In this document: positions 7,756-14,676 of the stretch, piece by piece
Position numbering within the stretch: position 1 is the first letter of the stretch
Layout: each line of letters begins with the position of its first letter
Source of the DNA: Gammaproteobacteria bacterium
GTDB lineage: Bacteria > Pseudomonadota > Gammaproteobacteria > DSM-16500
DNA: 19,978 nucleotides
Reading direction: 5' to 3'
Assembly (NCBI GenBank): GCA_009885665.1
Contig: VFKI01000029.1
Span: 1-19,978 of the forward strand
Position numbers and translations under genes: made by a program
Notes under the pieces: model-generated
Told to the model about the DNA's origin: nothing
Databases searched by the model: none
Seen by the model: the letters and a program-made list of their open reading frames with translations, nothing else

Positions 7756-8289
7756 ATGCAACGCCAGCCATTCACATTCATGTTACTTTTAATGTATCCC
7801 CTACATAAAACAGGGTTTAAGATTGCGATGAGGTGGGTGTCCTTCGGTTCGAAGCGCAGCGCTCCCCTCATGACGCTCCTCTCATGCAGTTTGCCGCGTA
7901 CTCAGTTCCCCTGCCTTATCTTTTGTAGTAGATACCTTTTAATTACCTTATTGGCACTTTGCAGCAGCATGAACGCCGTTGCCGATAGTGATTTCTTTTC
8001 ATTTAGCACCTCTCCGCGTTATATTATCGCACCGCCGCGTCATTATTCGCCGCGCTGTTATTTCGTGCCAGGTCGCTGGCATGGTCGTGCCTTTATTCCG
8101 CCGCATCAAGAATGTTCGACTGACATGGCGCCGGTGTACCCCAGCGAATGGGCAAACGGTCGCTGGGTATGCGTCCACTTTTGGCGAAACGGTAATTGCG
8201 CACAACGCCAATGGCTGCCGAATGACTACGACTGGAACTGGAGACCGCGGGGACATCACTGGCATCATCACTCTCATTGGAATGAATAG
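7756..8289 (+). CDS. Small Trp/His-rich secreted protein, signal peptide split by a repeat insertion
   Basis: The 177-residue reading frame has a strong GAGGAG six bases before its ATG. The mature part (from about residue 76) is rich in Trp, His, Arg and Pro and contains WANGRW, a WxxGxW-type motif, plus several aromatic PGRWHGRAF-like segments; it ends in a His-rich HHWHHHSHWNE tail that may bind metal. I know no defined function. Residues 13-62 are encoded by a family A repeat (7794-7935) and one copy of its 8-bp direct repeat. Removing those 150 bp in silico joins MQRQPFTFMLL to LITLLALCSSMNAVA, a normal signal peptide with an AVA cleavage site, in a 127-residue precursor. The present product keeps the hydrophobic export segment further in, so export may be lost, reduced, or rescued by an internal start such as Met75's upstream neighbours. 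Confidence 0.75.
   Translation: MQRQPFTFMLLLMYPLHKTGFKIAMRWVSFGSKRSAPLMTLLSCSLPRTQFPCLIFCSRYLLITLLALCSSMNAVADSDFFSFSTSPRYIIAPPRHYSPRCYFVPGRWHGRAFIPPHQECSTDMAPVYPSEWANGRWVCVHFWRNGNCAQRQWLPNDYDWNWRPRGHHWHHHSHWNE
7786..7943. repeat. 8-bp direct repeat (target-site duplication) flanking the 7794-7935 element
   Basis: CTTTTAAT occurs at 7786-7793 immediately left of the element and again at 7936-7943 immediately right of it. The match is perfect and the two copies abut the GTATC / GATAC ends. This is the pattern left by staggered-cut transposition. One copy plus the element is 150 bp, a multiple of three. Confidence 0.85.
7794..7935 (-). mobile_element. Family A MITE, 142 bp, inserted in a coding sequence
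   Basis: A non-autonomous element with imperfect terminal inverted repeats: the left end reads GTATCCCCTACATAAAACAG and the right end, read on the minus strand, GTATCTACTACAAAAGATAA. It shares GGGGAACTGAGTACGCGGCA, AACTGCAT and AGCGTCATGAGGGGAG with the copies at 16907 and 19883, which run in the opposite direction. It contains short internal palindromes (AGCGCAGCGCT; CTTCGGTTCGAAG). There is no transposase frame, so mobility would need one supplied in trans. In its present orientation the frame of the host gene has no stop codon, and the host reading frame stays open through it. Confidence 0.85.
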
Positions 8290-8292
8290 TAT

Positions 8293-9651
8293 ATGACGAC
8301 TGACGTTATCATTCTTGCCGCCGGCGCAGGCACGCGCATGCAAAGCGATTTACCTAAAGTGTTACACCCATTGGCGGGCAAGCCTTTGCTGCAACATATT
8401 CTCGATTCAATTCGCGAATTACATATACCATCCCCTATTATTATCGATGGTCATGGCAGCAAAAGTTTACGCGCCGCTCTGCCGGATCCGCGTTTACGCT
8501 GGATTCATCAAGCTGAGCAAGCGGGGACAGCGCACGCGGTATTACAAGCCTTACCACAATTACAAAAACATCAGCGCGCCTTAATTTTATATGGTGATGC
8601 GCCGCTGATTCATACAAAAACATTACAACGTTTACTCGATACTACGCCAACGGATGCGGTGGGTTTCATTACCGCGCATGTCCCCAACCCTGCTGGATTT
8701 GGCCGCATCATGCGCAATGCCCAACAACACGTCACACGCATTGTCGAAGAAAAAGATGCCACCGATATTGAACGCGCTATCACTGAAATTAATGCAGGCA
8801 TTTATGTTATCCCAGTGAATCATTTACAACGTTGGTTACCTATTATTAAAAATCATAATGCCCAACAAGAATATTATTTACCTGATATATTGCCACTGGC
8901 CATTGCTGAAAAAATCGCAATTCACACCGTACAACCGGTGCATTACCAAGAAATTCTTGGCATCAACACCCGCAGCCAATTAGCACAATTAGAACGTTTT
9001 TATCAATTGCAACAAGCAGAAAAATGGATGGCCGCGGGCATCACTTTGCTGGATCCTGCGCGTTTTGATGTACGCGGCGATGTGGTGATTGAGCGAGATA
9101 GCGTGATGGATATCAATGTTATCCTGGAAGGGACTGTCCGCATTGGTAAACGCTGCCAAATTGGCGCCGGTTGCATTTTACGCAATGTCACACTGGCGGA
9201 TGACTGTGAAATTCGTCCATATTCGCATATCGATGGCGCGATGATTGGCGCGCACGCTATCATCGGACCCTTTGCGCGCATCCGGCCTGAAACGACGCTC
9301 GCTGAAAAAACCCACATCGGTAATTTTGTTGAAGTAAAAAACAGTAAAATTAATGTCGGCAGCAAAGTCAATCATTTAAGTTATGTCGGTGACAGTGAAA
9401 TAGGGCTTGGCGTAAATGTAGGCGCCGGCACGATTACCGCGAATTATGATGGCGTACGCAAAAACAAAACCTGCATTCAAGATCACGCCAGCATTGGTTC
9501 AAATGTCGTCTTGGTGGCGCCACTCACTGTGCATGCGGGTGCGACAATAGGCGCGGGCTCAGTCATCACGCGTGACGCGCCGGCAGGGCGGCTTACCGTG
9601 GCGCGTGCACGGCAACAAAGTATTGAAGGATGGATTAAAGCTAAGGAGTAA
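8293..9651 (+). CDS. glmU: Bifunctional N-acetylglucosamine-1-phosphate uridyltransferase / glucosamine-1-phosphate acetyltransferase
   Basis: Catalyses the last two steps to UDP-GlcNAc: acetylation of glucosamine-1-phosphate, then uridylyl transfer. The 452-residue length fits (E. coli 456). The N-terminal pyrophosphorylase domain has ILAAGAGTRMQSDLPKVLHP (7-26), YGDAPL (100-105), GFGRI (135-139), EEKDA (152-156) and EINAGIY (165-171). The C-terminal left-handed beta-helix has repeated hexapeptides and the acetyltransferase segment with KVNHLSYVGD, where His361 corresponds to the catalytic His363 of E. coli. The ATG lies three bases after the preceding stop and lacks a good ribosome binding site, suggesting coupled translation. 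Its stop codon lies in the left copy of an 11-bp direct repeat made by an insertion. Confidence 0.97.
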   Translation: MTTDVIILAAGAGTRMQSDLPKVLHPLAGKPLLQHILDSIRELHIPSPIIIDGHGSKSLRAALPDPRLRWIHQAEQAGTAHAVLQALPQLQKHQRALILYGDAPLIHTKTLQRLLDTTPTDAVGFITAHVPNPAGFGRIMRNAQQHVTRIVEEKDATDIERAITEINAGIYVIPVNHLQRWLPIIKNHNAQQEYYLPDILPLAIAEKIAIHTVQPVHYQEILGINTRSQLAQLERFYQLQQAEKWMAAGITLLDPARFDVRGDVVIERDSVMDINVILEGTVRIGKRCQIGAGCILRNVTLADDCEIRPYSHIDGAMIGAHAIIGPFARIRPETTLAEKTHIGNFVEVKNSKINVGSKVNHLSYVGDSEIGLGVNVGAGTITANYDGVRKNKTCIQDHASIGSNVVLVAPLTVHAGATIGAGSVITRDAPAGRLTVARARQQSIEGWIKAKE

Positions 9652-9814
9652 CTATATAGTATCTCAGATAAATAAATTGGAATAGCTCACATTCAATCGC
9701 AGCACTGGCTTCGCCAATTTTAGGGTAAGCCGGGGGGAGAATCGCGCTTCTCCCCCCGGAGCCCCCCATCGCGAAAAGTCTGCTGAGGGAGCGAGCAGTC
9801 ACACTAAGGAGTAA
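9641..9814. repeat. 11-bp direct repeat flanking the glmU-glmS intergenic element
   Basis: CTAAGGAGTAA is found at 9641-9651 and again at 9804-9814. The left copy encodes the last codons and stop of glmU (AAG GAG TAA). The right copy supplies AAGGAG as the glmS ribosome binding site, seven bases before its ATG. Before insertion a single copy would have served both, with glmU and glmS only seven bases apart. Confidence 0.75.
9652..9803 (+). mobile_element. Family B MITE-like repeat between glmU and glmS, 152 bp
   Basis: The element begins CTATATAGTATCTCAGATAA, continues with AATTGGAATAGCTCACATTC, and ends near GCAGTCACA. Its first half matches the copy at 14480-14631 almost base for base. The core is a perfect 12-bp stem, CCGGGGGGAGAA (9730-9741) and TTCTCCCCCCGG (9748-9759), with a TCGCGC loop, followed by CCCCCCATCGCG. 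No T-run follows, so intrinsic termination is unlikely, but the hairpin could stabilise mRNA ends or reduce read-through from glmU to glmS. I see no clear terminal inverted repeats. The ends are set by the flanking 11-bp direct repeat. Confidence 0.75.
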
Positions 9815-9818
9815 ATTT

Positions 9819-11606
9819 ATGTGCGGAATCGTGGGTGCGACTTCTCATCGTGCAGTCGAAAATATTTTAATTGAGGGCTTAAAGCGCCTTGAATATCGTG
9901 GTTATGATTCGGCTGGCCTTGCCGTCATTGATCATCATGGCACATTACAACGCGTGCGCAGCCTGGGCAAAGTACAAGCCCTGGCAGTTGCCGCACATAA
10001 TAGTAAGCTGAGTGGCCACTGCGGCATTGCCCACACACGCTGGGCAACCCATGGCGTACCTGCAGAAAAAAACACCCATCCATTTGTTTCCGCCGATAAT
10101 GTTTTTGCTGTCGTGCACAATGGCATTATTGAAAATCATCAGGCGTTACGCAAAAAACTACTCCGCCAGCATTACACTTTTACCTCCGACACAGATACGG
10201 AAACAATCGTTCATTTACTGCATTTTCATTACCAAACCGCGCCAGACATTTTAACAGCGATACAAAACACGGTGGCAGAATTAACCGGTGCTTACGCGCT
10301 CGGCATTTTATCCGCCGCACATCCTAACCAGTTGATGTTAGTCCGCCAAGGCAGTCCACTTGTCATAGGCTGTGGTAAAGCGGAAAATTTTTTTGCTTCT
10401 GATCCAATTGCTTTACTACCAATAACACAGCGTTTTATTTATTTAGAAGAAGGCGACATCGCTATCGTCAAATGCACAAGTATAGATATCTATAATAAAA
10501 TGGGTGAAAAAGTAACGCATGCGCAACATGACTTAGCATTATCCCTTGACACAACACAACGCGTGCACAAGCATTATATGTGCCAAGAAATTTTTCAACA
10601 GCCGACCGCCGTCCGCGCCTGTCTCGCGCAACCCACGCCTTTTTCGACGGCTTTTGTCGAACAATTACCCAACATTCAGCACATTCAATTTATCGCATGT
10701 GGCACCAGTTTTCATGCCGCGCTGGTAGCACGATATTGGCTAGAACGTTTGACCGGCATTGCATGCGGCGTCGATGTTGCCAGTGAATTTCGTTATCGCG
10801 ATGCTGTATTACCCGCAAATACATTAGCGATTTTCATTTCACAATCTGGCGAAACCGCTGATACCTTGGCCGCGTTACGTTTAGTGCGTGCCCGCGGCAA
10901 TGTCAAAACATTAGCTATTTGCAATGTCGCGACCAGCTCATTAGTACACGAAGCCGATTTTCATTGCCTAACACACGCCGGCGTGGAAATGGGTGTCGCG
11001 TCTACCAAAGCATTTACCACGCAATTAACTGCACTCTTATTGTTGGCACACACCCTGGCGCCCACGAAAATTGGCTTGAATGTATTGCAACAATTACCGC
11101 ACTGTATTGAACAAGCTTTATTGTTGGATGAAACCATTAAAAATCTGGCGGGTGCATTTACTGATAAAACCAATGCATTATTTATTGGCCGCGATATACT
11201 TTTCCCTGTAGCGCTTGAAGGCGCGCTTAAATTAAAAGAAATCTCTTATATTCATGCTGAAGCCTATCCAGCCGGCGAATTAAAACATGGGCCGCTCGCA
11301 TTAGTTGATAAAAATATGCCGGTAATTGCTTTGGCACCTCATAATATTTTGTTTGACAAAATGTGTTCCAGCATCAATCAAGTGGCTGCGCGCGGCGGCA
11401 ATTTATGGGTGCTGACAGATGATGCGGAGGCAATCAAAGCCGTGGATAACAACGCAACGATTATAACATTACCCACGACCGATCTATTATTACTCCCCAT
11501 TTTATATACGATTCCATTACAATTATTTGCCTATCATGTTGCCGTCGCAAAAGGTACCGATGTGGATCAACCGCGTAATTTGGCAAAATCGGTAACGGTG
11601 GAATGA
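9819..11606 (+). CDS. glmS: Glutamine--fructose-6-phosphate aminotransferase (isomerising)
   Basis: Makes glucosamine-6-phosphate from fructose-6-phosphate and glutamine, the entry step of amino-sugar synthesis. The N-terminal glutaminase domain starts MCGIVGA, so Cys2 becomes the N-terminal nucleophile; further motifs are GLKRLEYRGYDSAGLA, HTRWATHG (72-79) and HNGIIENH. Two SIS domains follow, with ACGTSFHAA, SQSGETADTLAAL and STKAFTTQL in the first and LEGALKLKEISYIHAEAYPA plus ELKHGPLALVD in the second. The C-terminus LAKSVTVE is the family end that carries the sugar-site lysine. At 595 residues it is slightly short of the usual 609. The ribosome binding site AAGGAG sits in the right copy of the 11-bp direct repeat. 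It once probably followed glmU by a few bases. Confidence 0.97.
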   Translation: MCGIVGATSHRAVENILIEGLKRLEYRGYDSAGLAVIDHHGTLQRVRSLGKVQALAVAAHNSKLSGHCGIAHTRWATHGVPAEKNTHPFVSADNVFAVVHNGIIENHQALRKKLLRQHYTFTSDTDTETIVHLLHFHYQTAPDILTAIQNTVAELTGAYALGILSAAHPNQLMLVRQGSPLVIGCGKAENFFASDPIALLPITQRFIYLEEGDIAIVKCTSIDIYNKMGEKVTHAQHDLALSLDTTQRVHKHYMCQEIFQQPTAVRACLAQPTPFSTAFVEQLPNIQHIQFIACGTSFHAALVARYWLERLTGIACGVDVASEFRYRDAVLPANTLAIFISQSGETADTLAALRLVRARGNVKTLAICNVATSSLVHEADFHCLTHAGVEMGVASTKAFTTQLTALLLLAHTLAPTKIGLNVLQQLPHCIEQALLLDETIKNLAGAFTDKTNALFIGRDILFPVALEGALKLKEISYIHAEAYPAGELKHGPLALVDKNMPVIALAPHNILFDKMCSSINQVAARGGNLWVLTDDAEAIKAVDNNATIITLPTTDLLLLPILYTIPLQLFAYHVAVAKGTDVDQPRNLAKSVTVE

Positions 11607-11607
11607 T

Positions 11608-11636
11608 TTGTCGTGATGGCTGTTTTGCACTATACT
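11608..11636 (+). promoter_or_regulatory. Candidate sigma70 promoter of the AAA ATPase gene
   Basis: TTGTCG (11608-11613, four of six matches) is 17 bases upstream of TATACT (11631-11636, five of six). The predicted start near 11643 lies close to the centre of the 66-bp inverted repeat at 11616-11681, so the promoter occupies the left arm and the leader occupies the right arm. That arrangement would let a protein bound to the repeat block transcription. Prediction from sequence only. Confidence 0.5.
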
Positions 11637-11681
11637 AACAATTAGACGCGTCTATTTGTTAGTAAGGTAAAAAACAGCCAT
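11616..11681. repeat. 66-bp imperfect inverted repeat spanning promoter, leader and start codon of the ATPase gene
   Basis: Two 33-base arms (11616-11648 and 11649-11681) are reverse complements at 28 of 33 positions. The outer 11 bases, ATGGCTGTTTT and AAAACAGCCAT, match perfectly. The inner half, 11633-11664, has one mismatched pair around the centre ACGCGT. The right arm ends in the ATG of the downstream gene and contains its only ribosome binding candidate, AAGG at 11664-11667. Read-through RNA from glmS would fold it into a long hairpin, whereas RNA starting at the predicted promoter carries only the right arm. It could be an operator, a bidirectional mRNA end structure, or the remnant of an inverted duplication. 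Confidence 0.7.
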
Positions 11682-12819
11682 GCAGCGCTATTGCGAATCC
11701 TTTATCTATCAAGACCTTATCAAAAAAATGGTTTTCTTAGGTGGCCCAAGACAAGTTGGCAAAACAACGCTGAGCCAGCGCTTGTGCCACGATCATTTTG
11801 CCAGCGGCACGTATTTGAATTATGACAATGATGCGGATCGACGTGCGATACTTAACGCGCAATGGCGCAACGATAGCACTTTAATTATTTTTGATGAATT
11901 ACACAAATATCCGCACTGGAAGCGTTGGATCAAAGGAATCTATGACAAAAAACTTGCCAGCCAACAGTATTTGGTGGCTGGATCTGCCCGTTTAGATGTA
12001 TATAAGCGCGGTGGAGATTCGCTATTGGGTCGTTATCATTATTGGCGTTTACACCCCTTAACGATAGATGAATTGCCAACCGAAATGTCAACGCATGAAG
12101 GATATCAACGATTATTAAGTTTAGGCGGCTTTCCAGAACCCTTTTTATTGGCAGATGAACGTGAGGCGAAGCGGTGGCGGCGTGAACGCTTTGATCGAAT
12201 TTTGCGTGAAGATATCCGCGATATTGAAATGGTTCGTCAGGTACAATTGCTTTCACTATTTGTCGATGCGCTACGTGAGCGGGTGGGTGGGATGGTCACA
12301 TTATCGAACCTTGCCAATGATCTCAGCATCGCACCTGCAACTGCTAAAAATTGGCTGGCGCTGATAGAAAAAATGTATATTGGTTTTGCAGTATATCCAC
12401 TCGTAAAAAATATTCCACGCGCAATCCAAAAGCCCCCCAAAGTATATTTCTATGATAATGGCGATGTTTTGGAAAGCGGTGGTGCGCGATTGGAAAATTT
12501 AGTCGCGACGACTTTGCTGAAACGCTTGCATTTTATCGAAGATTATTATGGCGAGCGCTGCAGCCTGCACTATATTCGCGACAAAGAAGGTCGTGAAATT
12601 GATTTTGCCACCGTGATAAACAACAAGGTTATCGATTTAATTGAAGTTAAATCGACAGACACGCGCGTATCCAGCAGTTTACAATATTACACGGAGCGCT
12701 TAAAACCGCAAAACGCAGTACAACTCGTCGGCAATTTACCAAGATCTTTTCATCAAGGTAATATACTGCTAACATCACCGATCGAATTTTTTAAAAATCC
12801 ACCCTGGCAAGTGGGTTGA
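11680..12819 (+). CDS. AAA family ATPase with DUF4143 / PD-(D/E)XK-like C-terminus
   Basis: A 379-residue member of the widespread AAA_14-DUF4143 ATPases, whose function is poorly known and which are commonly accessory genes. The N-terminal ATPase has Walker A GPRQVGKT (22-29) and a Walker B-like LIIFDELHKYPHW (68-80). A winged-helix-like middle (about 185-245) contains LSNLANDLSIAPATAKNWL. The C-terminal part has GREIDF (about 303-308) and LIEVKS (about 319-324), the spacing of a PD-(D/E)XK-type fold, although nuclease activity is not shown in the family. The start is taken at the ATG ending the inverted repeat; AAGG lies 12 bases upstream, a long spacing. It ends 14 bases from the convergent toxin gene. 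Likely horizontally acquired, by family and neighbours. Confidence 0.85.
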   Translation: MQRYCESFIYQDLIKKMVFLGGPRQVGKTTLSQRLCHDHFASGTYLNYDNDADRRAILNAQWRNDSTLIIFDELHKYPHWKRWIKGIYDKKLASQQYLVAGSARLDVYKRGGDSLLGRYHYWRLHPLTIDELPTEMSTHEGYQRLLSLGGFPEPFLLADEREAKRWRRERFDRILREDIRDIEMVRQVQLLSLFVDALRERVGGMVTLSNLANDLSIAPATAKNWLALIEKMYIGFAVYPLVKNIPRAIQKPPKVYFYDNGDVLESGGARLENLVATTLLKRLHFIEDYYGERCSLHYIRDKEGREIDFATVINNKVIDLIEVKSTDTRVSSSLQYYTERLKPQNAVQLVGNLPRSFHQGNILLTSPIEFFKNPPWQVG

Positions 12820-12833
12820 GAATAGTTACCGCG

Positions 12834-13106
12834 CTATTGATCAAAAAGATCCACGTGTGTCCCGGTTCTTGCAAGCTCAAGATCATTTCCAGTGATGCGA
12901 TAAATCAACAACCAATCTGGTTCAACATGCGCATCACGGAAACCCGCCCAATTGCCTTTCAACGGATGGTCTTTATAATGTTTAGCCAGAGGCTCTTCTT
13001 CGATCAATGCTGTTAACAAAGCGCGCAATTTCTGCATTTTTTTACCGCGCTTTTTAGCCAGCTTGACGTCTCGCTTAAATTGACTTGATCGAACAGGATT
13101 CAGCAT
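12834..13106 (-). CDS. yafQ: YafQ-type toxin (RelE superfamily mRNA interferase)
   Basis: A 90-residue type II toxin expected to cleave mRNA on the ribosome. It has the YafQ-family ending LLIYRITGNDLELARTGTHV and the block KDHPLKGNWAGFRDAHVEPDW. His47, His60, Asp64 and His84 line up, with a constant offset of three, with the E. coli YafQ residues His50, His63, Asp67 and His87 known to matter for activity, so the toxin looks intact. Its ATG lies three bases after the antitoxin stop, so the two are co-translated. It converges on the AAA ATPase gene. Confidence 0.92.
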   Translation of the reverse strand: MLNPVRSSQFKRDVKLAKKRGKKMQKLRALLTALIEEEPLAKHYKDHPLKGNWAGFRDAHVEPDWLLIYRITGNDLELARTGTHVDLFDQ

Positions 13107-13109
13107 TAT

Positions 13110-13364
13110 TTAGATGTCCAAGTCATCAAACAATGCGTCGGCGCTCTTGAAGCGTTTACCTTTCCCTGCGTCAAGTTCGGTAATTGCTTTACGGGTTATG
13201 GCGTTGGGTGCCTGCACAGTAAAAGGCAATCGGTGTTCATCGGCTACACGTACCATCAGCAAACGGATGGCGTCTGAAACAGATAATCCCATGGAGGCTA
13301 GCGCAATGGTGGCGCGCCGCTTGGTGGTTGCATCTATACGCGCACGCACATAGGTGGCTTGCAT
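13110..13364 (-). CDS. dinJ: DinJ/RelB-type antitoxin
   Basis: An 84-residue antitoxin paired with the YafQ-type toxin. The N-terminus MQATYVRARIDATTKRRATI with ASMGLSVSDAIRLLMVRVA is the ribbon-helix-helix DNA-binding part of the RelB/DinJ family. The C-terminal part, ending ALFDDLDI, is the acidic toxin-wrapping tail. The start at 13362-13364 is preferred over an ATG ten codons upstream because AGGAG lies seven bases before it and because the family begins at this point. Upstream lies an inverted repeat overlapping a promoter, fitting autoregulation by the toxin-antitoxin complex. Confidence 0.92.
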   Translation of the reverse strand: MQATYVRARIDATTKRRATIALASMGLSVSDAIRLLMVRVADEHRLPFTVQAPNAITRKAITELDAGKGKRFKSADALFDDLDI

Positions 13365-13398
13365 GTCAGTTCTCCTGGCTTTACTTGAATACACCGTA

Positions 13399-13427
13399 AT
13401 TGTAGTCTACTTGTGACTACAAAACAA
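13399..13427 (-). promoter_or_regulatory. Promoter and palindromic operator of dinJ-yafQ
   Basis: The inverted repeat TTGTAGTC / GACTACAA occupies 13400-13407 and 13415-13422 with a 7-base spacer; the eight-base arms match perfectly. It overlaps a minus-strand promoter: -10 TACAAT (13399-13404) and -35 TTGTTT (13422-13427) with 17 bases between. A ribbon-helix-helix antitoxin dimer bound here would cover the promoter, as is known for RelB/DinJ systems. The -35 is weak by consensus. Confidence 0.65.
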
Positions 13428-13465
13428 GCGACCGAAGCGCCTGCCTATAACCAACATTCCGCAAT

Positions 13466-14479
13466 TTACCCCAGCGCACCGCACACTTCGCCCACCAAGC
13501 CTGCGCCTTGATAGACCAATCCAGTATATAACTGTACCAACACCGCGCCGGCCGCTAATTTTTCTACCGCATCCGCTGCTGAAAAAATACCGCCGACCGC
13601 AATGACCGGCACTTTTTCTTGTAATAAATCACATAAAGCACGCACCAACATCGTTGATTTTGCCAGCAAGGGTTGACCACTCAAACCGCCCGCCTCACTG
13701 GCAAATGGCACTCCCGCCACCGCACGTCGATCTAATGTTGTGTTAGTCGCAATAACACCATCCATTTTTTGCGCCAATATAATTTCAGCCACTTCTGCCA
13801 ATTCCGCTGCCGTTAAATCCGGCGCGATTTTGACAACTAATGGTACATAACGTTGCGTTGCATTGTTAATTTTTAATTGTTCCGCTTTTAAAGTTGCTAA
13901 CAATGCCTGTAATGCATCTGCTTTTTGTAAGTCACGTAACCCTTGCGTATTGGGTGAAGAAATATTAATAGCGACATAATCGGCATATGCGGCAACACGC
14001 TGCAAACAAAATACATAATCATCCGCCGCCTGCGCCAATGGCGTATCACGATTTTTGCCAATATTCACGCCCAATATGCCCGTGAATGTTCTTTTTTGTA
14101 AACGCGCCACCAAATGATCAACGCCTTTATTATTAAATCCCATGCGATTAATTAACGCGCCCGCACTGGGTAAACGAAACAAACGCGGTTTTGGATTACC
14201 CAATTGCGGCCGCGGTGTCACCGTACCCACTTCAATGAAACCAAATCCAAGCGCCGCCAACGCATCTATATAATCGCCATTTTTATCAAACCCCGCGGCA
14301 AGACCTACTGGATTAGGAAAGGTCAACCCCATCACTTGGCGCGGTGCTTTATATTGATCGCCTCGATGAATACATTTTAATTTTGCCGCCCATGATAAGG
14401 TATTGAGTGCAACAGCATGCGACATTTCTGTGGGTAAATGAAATAAAAAATGATCGCGCAGCCAAGGATAGAGTGTCAT
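13466..14479 (-). CDS. pyrD: Dihydroorotate dehydrogenase (quinone), class 2
   Basis: Oxidises dihydroorotate to orotate using FMN and passes electrons to the membrane quinone pool; fourth step of pyrimidine synthesis. At 337 residues it equals the E. coli enzyme (336). The N-terminal hydrophobic helical segment is the membrane/quinone-binding part typical of class 2. The FMN barrel shows GLAAGFDKNGDYIDAL (about 60-75), GFIEVGTVTPRPQLGNPKPR, NRMGFNNKG and NISSPNTQGLRDLQ (about 172-185) with the catalytic serine of the class 2 loop, then ATNTT and VGGIFSAADA near the end. The start codon directly touches a family B repeat, so there is no normal ribosome binding site; only a GAGA eight bases upstream, inside the repeat, could serve. 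It may be cotranscribed with uvrD. Confidence 0.97.
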   Translation of the reverse strand: MTLYPWLRDHFLFHLPTEMSHAVALNTLSWAAKLKCIHRGDQYKAPRQVMGLTFPNPVGLAAGFDKNGDYIDALAALGFGFIEVGTVTPRPQLGNPKPRLFRLPSAGALINRMGFNNKGVDHLVARLQKRTFTGILGVNIGKNRDTPLAQAADDYVFCLQRVAAYADYVAINISSPNTQGLRDLQKADALQALLATLKAEQLKINNATQRYVPLVVKIAPDLTAAELAEVAEIILAQKMDGVIATNTTLDRRAVAGVPFASEAGGLSGQPLLAKSTMLVRALCDLLQEKVPVIAVGGIFSAADAVEKLAAGAVLVQLYTGLVYQGAGLVGEVCGALG

Positions 14480-14631
14480 CTATAGTATCTCAGATAAATT
14501 GGAATAGCTCACATTCAATTGCAACGGGCTTCGCAATGGGTAGCGATGGGGGAGTTGTCAGAGGGGGAGAGCGCTATTCTCCCCCTTAAGGATCCCCCAT
14601 CGCGTAAAGTCAGGTTGCTTCTGGCCTCACG
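14480..14631 (+). mobile_element. Family B MITE-like repeat between pyrD start and uvrD end
   Basis: It begins CTATAGTATCTCAGATAAAT and TGGAATAGCTCACATTCAAT, matching the copy at 9652-9803 apart from small indels. The core is a nested hairpin: outer arms GCGATGGGGG (14543-14552) and CCCCCATCGC (14594-14603), inner arms AGGGGGAGA (14562-14570) and TCTCCCCCT (14578-14586). The right end is set by alignment to the other copy, giving the same 152-bp length; I find no convincing direct repeat at its flanks. The core 14543-14586 is almost identical to the reverse complement of the core of the family A copy at 16972-17016. The remaining 14632-14676 up to the uvrD stop shows nothing recognisable. Confidence 0.7.
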
Positions 14632-14676
14632 GGTGTTTTTCGGAGATTGTGCTGAATGGTTACGTAGATATTAATA

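Noticed and set aside
7662..7871. Minus-strand 69-codon open frame
   Set aside because: It covers the repeat and the end of the HD gene in antisense, with no family similarity.
9730..9759. Rho-independent terminator between glmU and glmS
   Set aside because: The 12-bp stem is strong but is followed by AGCCCCCC instead of a T-run, and the hairpin belongs to the repeat.
13365..13394. Ten-residue upstream extension of the antitoxin
   Set aside because: The later ATG has AGGAG at seven bases and matches the family start; the extension reaches toward the promoter.
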